Of a stretch of 43,640 bases of DNA, positions 40,890-43,640 are shown piece after piece. The notes under the pieces were generated by a model that saw only the letters and a program-made list of their open reading frames with translations, did not search any database and was not told the DNA's origin. The position numbers and the translations under genes are program-made. How positions within the stretch are numbered: position 1 is the stretch's first letter; each line of letters starts with the position of its first letter. Source of the stretch: an uncultured Campylobacterales bacterium (GTDB lineage: Bacteria > Campylobacterota > Campylobacteria > Campylobacterales > CACVAW01); contig CACVAW010000009.1 of assembly GCA_902727925.1 (NCBI GenBank), positions 1 to 43,640 of the forward strand. The letters run 5' to 3'.

Positions 40890-42186
40890 CTACCATATCC
40901 ATTCTTTTTGTTTCTATTATCTTAACATCTCTTATAGTTCCTAAAACTGAGTCATCACTACATTTTAGTTTGACTAAGAAGTTATCATCAGTTCTTCCAG
41001 CGATATACCCATCAGATTTTAACTGATCAAAATACACTTTACAAGTACTATTTAATTTTGTAGGCATTAATTCATCAAGCATCTCTTTATGTAAGTTTTG
41101 TAGTTTTAGTAGTCTAGCTGATGCTAATTCATTAGGTACTTGATCCTCGAAATCTTGTGCAGGTGTATGAGGACGAGGAGAATATTTAAAAGAAAATATC
41201 TGAGAAAAGCCTACTTGTCTTATAACGTCTAAGCTATCTTCAAAATCAGCATCACTTTCACCTGGAAAACCTACTATTATATCTGTACTAATTGTCGCTT
41301 CTGGGCAAAGTTCTTTGAGTCTAGAAGCGACTTTTATGAACCACTCTTTTGAATAGCCTCTTTTCATTGACTTAAGAAGTGATGTTGATCCACTTTGTAG
41401 TGGCATATGCATATTTTTAGCAATTTTTGGATTATTTGCGAACTCTTGTAAAAATTTCTCACCCATATGAAGAGGATGAGGAGATGTAAATCTTATTCGC
41501 TCTACTCCATCAATTTCGCTGATAGTCTTTAATAAGTCTGTAAAATCCATTTTAGGTAGTTCTTTGTTTGTGAACTGTCCATAATTGTTTACATTCTGAC
41601 CTAATAAAAATATCTCTTTTGCACCATTTGCAACTGAGCTTTTTATTTCATTTATTATTATTTGTGGAGGAATAGATATCTCAACACCTCTTGTATTTGG
41701 AACAATACAATAAGTACATCTCTTATCACAACCTGACGAAATATTTACATAAGCTTTATAAGGACTACTATTATTCGTAGCAAATTCATATTCACTCTCA
41801 TCATTTGTAATATCAACTGCTACAAACTTAGGTGTTTTGATAGCCTCTGTAATTTTAGATACATTTCTTGCACCTAATACAAAATCTACAATCGGAGCTC
41901 TTTTGATTATGTCTTGACCAAGATGTGAAGCAGTGCACCCACAAACACCTAGTTTTGATCCTTCTTTTCTTATCTTTTTATATACTCCAATTTCAGAGAA
42001 AAGCTTTTGTACAGGCTTTTCTCTAATACTACAAGTATTTATCATAATAAGATCAGCATCTTTTGGATCATCTGTTTGTTTATAGTTTTCTTTTTGATTA
42101 AGTTCGGCTAGTATATGCTCTGTGTCTTTGGTATTCATAGCACAACCCAAAGTCTGAATATACATTTTTTTCAATTTTTGCTCCAT
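40876..42186 (-). CDS. miaB: tRNA (N6-isopentenyl adenosine(37)-C2)-methylthiotransferase
   Basis: [36 protein letters not shown] radical-SAM motif; TRAM domain. Confidence 0.97.
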   Translation of the reverse strand: MEQKLKKMYIQTLGCAMNTKDTEHILAELNQKENYKQTDDPKDADLIMINTCSIREKPVQKLFSEIGVYKKIRKEGSKLGVCGCTASHLGQDIIKRAPIVDFVLGARNVSKITEAIKTPKFVAVDITNDESEYEFATNNSSPYKAYVNISSGCDKRCTYCIVPNTRGVEISIPPQIIINEIKSSVANGAKEIFLLGQNVNNYGQFTNKELPKMDFTDLLKTISEIDGVERIRFTSPHPLHMGEKFLQEFANNPKIAKNMHMPLQSGSTSLLKSMKRGYSKEWFIKVASRLKELCPEATISTDIIVGFPGESDADFEDSLDVIRQVGFSQIFSFKYSPRPHTPAQDFEDQVPNELASARLLKLQNLHKEMLDELMPTKLNSTCKVYFDQLKSDGYIAGRTDDNFLVKLKCSDDSVLGTIRDVKIIETKRMDMVGELA

Positions 42187-42199
42187 TTACAGGAATTAT

Positions 42200-42436
42200 T
42201 TATTTAATAATATGTAATTCATAAACATAGTTTTCATCCATGTTTATTTGAGCTTCTCTTAAATGTACACTATAATCTTTGTCTTCTAATACACTTTTTA
42301 GTTTTACTATATCTTTATCAGCGTTACTCTCATCAAGGTATACATAACACTCTTTTTTATCATTTAAGTTTTCTATTATATCTTTGTCAGTTATGCTTTC
42401 TTTTGTTTTGTTTGTTCCTGCTAGTTTTAGCTTCAT
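42200..42436 (-). CDS. HP0268-like small protein
   Basis: 78 aa; MKLKLAGTNKTKESITDKD...CYVYLDESNADKDIVKLKSVLEDKDYSVHLREAQINMDENYVYELHI, HP0268-type. Confidence 0.75.
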   Translation of the reverse strand: MKLKLAGTNKTKESITDKDIIENLNDKKECYVYLDESNADKDIVKLKSVLEDKDYSVHLREAQINMDENYVYELHIIK

Positions 42437-42664
42437 TTATGACTGCCTTTATATGTAAAATAACTCGGGATTATAGCATAGCAATATTATTTACTAATTA
42501 ACTCTTTTTTTATTTCGAACCCTGCGTCAATTCTTTTAATCTTTTTTCTACTTTATGCATATTTCTACCCTGTATAAAATATTTTCATCAAAGTATATCA
42601 TTAAACTATAAGCAAAAAAAATATTCTTTTGTTATTATACGGAAAATTAACAAGGATATTAGAA

Positions 42665-43640
42665 TTGTTATCCAAACAAAGACTTAAAAGTGTATTATTA
42701 TCAGGAAATAGCCAAGAGGAAAAAAGAGCTGAAATTAAAAAAAACTTTTTACAAACTTATGAATTATATGAAAAACTTTTTGAGTGTATAAAAAATGATA
42801 AAGCATATTTTAAAAAATCAAATAGACTTAGACATCCTTTAATATTTTATTATGCACATACTGCTGTGTTTTTTGTCAATAAGCTAATGCTTTTAGGAGT
42901 ATTAAAAAAACCTTTAAATCAACATATAGAAGCGACTTGTGCTATAGGTGTAGATGAGATGAGTTGGGATGACCTCGATGAAAAAAACTATAATTGGCCT
43001 AGTATATCAGATGTAAAGAAATATAGAGATGATGTAAAAAATATAGTTTTAGAATTAATTGAAACCCTACCACTTAGTTTACCAATATCTTGGAATAGTG
43101 AATTTTGGATAATACTAATGGGCATTGAACACGAAAAAATACATTTTGAAACATCAAGTGTACTCATTAGAGAATTGCCTATAGCAGATGTACAAACACA
43201 TAAAGACTTTACTATATGTAAGCAAGACTCAATTTCACCAAAAAATGAAATGATAACTATAGAAAAAAGTAAAATAACTCTAGGTAAAGAAAAAGACTCA
43301 ACTCTTTATGGATGGGATAACGAGTATGGAGTACATGAAGTAGATATAGATGAATTCCAAGCTTCAAAATTTTTAGTCTCAAACAAAGAATTTTTGGAAT
43401 TTGTTGAAGCTAAAGGTTATGAAAATATTAACTACTGGAGTGATGAAGGCTGGAAATGGAGAGAATTCACAAGCGCTGTACATCCAGTATTCTGGCAAAA
43501 AAATAATGTCAATTCAGAATATCAGCTTAGAACCATGCTTGAACTTGTGCCTATGATGTGGAGTTGGCCTGCTGATGTGAACTGCCATGAAGCAGAAGCT
43601 TTTTGTAAATACAAAAGTGAACAAACAAACCAAAATATAT
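42665..43640 (+). CDS. ovoA: OvoA-like 5-histidylcysteine sulfoxide synthase, 5' portion (truncated by window end)
   Basis: Not in the ORF track (runs off the edge). TTG start after AAGGAT SD; RHPLIFYYAHTAVFFVNKLMLLGVL, AIGVDEMSWDDLDEKNYNWPS, GIEHEKIHFETSSVLIRELP (HxxxHxE) and TTL/GWDNEYGVHEVDI. Confidence 0.87.
   Translation, partial: MLSKQRLKSVLLSGNSQEEKRAEIKKNFLQTYELYEKLFECIKNDKAYFKKSNRLRHPLIFYYAHTAVFFVNKLMLLGVLKKPLNQHIEATCAIGVDEMSWDDLDEKNYNWPSISDVKKYRDDVKNIVLELIETLPLSLPISWNSEFWIILMGIEHEKIHFETSSVLIRELPIADVQTHKDFTICKQDSISPKNEMITIEKSKITLGKEKDSTLYGWDNEYGVHEVDIDEFQASKFLVSNKEFLEFVEAKGYENINYWSDEGWKWREFTSAVHPVFWQKNNVNSEYQLRTMLELVPMMWSWPADVNCHEAEAFCKYKSEQTNQNI

Noticed and set aside
42514-42528. 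TTCGAACCCTGCGTC, like a tRNA T-loop/T-arm
   Set aside because: No matching acceptor, D or anticodon arms nearby; at most a degraded fragment or chance.

Overview
AT-rich chromosomal window of a Campylobacterota bacterium, probably Arcobacter-like (inferred from gene content and protein style, not from rRNA). Most of it is densely packed housekeeping genes: pyrD, clpB, rpmB, argJ, rpiB, rlmH, miaA, pyrH, ddl, ruvA, psd, hisG, purF, dapB, trxB, gpsA, infC, thrS, cca and miaB. I found no rRNA, complete tRNA or CRISPR array. The main accessory island, about 10.8-16.6 kb, lies between rlmH and miaA. It is a five-gene operon (UbiA/DPPR synthase, GtrA, DprE1-like, DprE2-like, HAD phosphatase) in which all four junctions are 4-bp ATGA overlaps. 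It resembles the mycobacterial pathway that makes polyprenyl-phospho-D-arabinofuranose. An IS630-type transposase remnant abuts it, and a convergent GT-C-like multi-TM protein is a possible acceptor-side transferase. Other points of interest are a RhuM/PLD-like fusion protein, a tandem pair of HEFQH zinc-metallopeptidase lipoproteins, a DUF5718-type protein that looks like a remote FAH-fold member, a 5' fragment of an OvoA-like ovothiol synthase, a palindrome over the -10 of a clear clpB promoter, and a candidate structured intergenic repeat.
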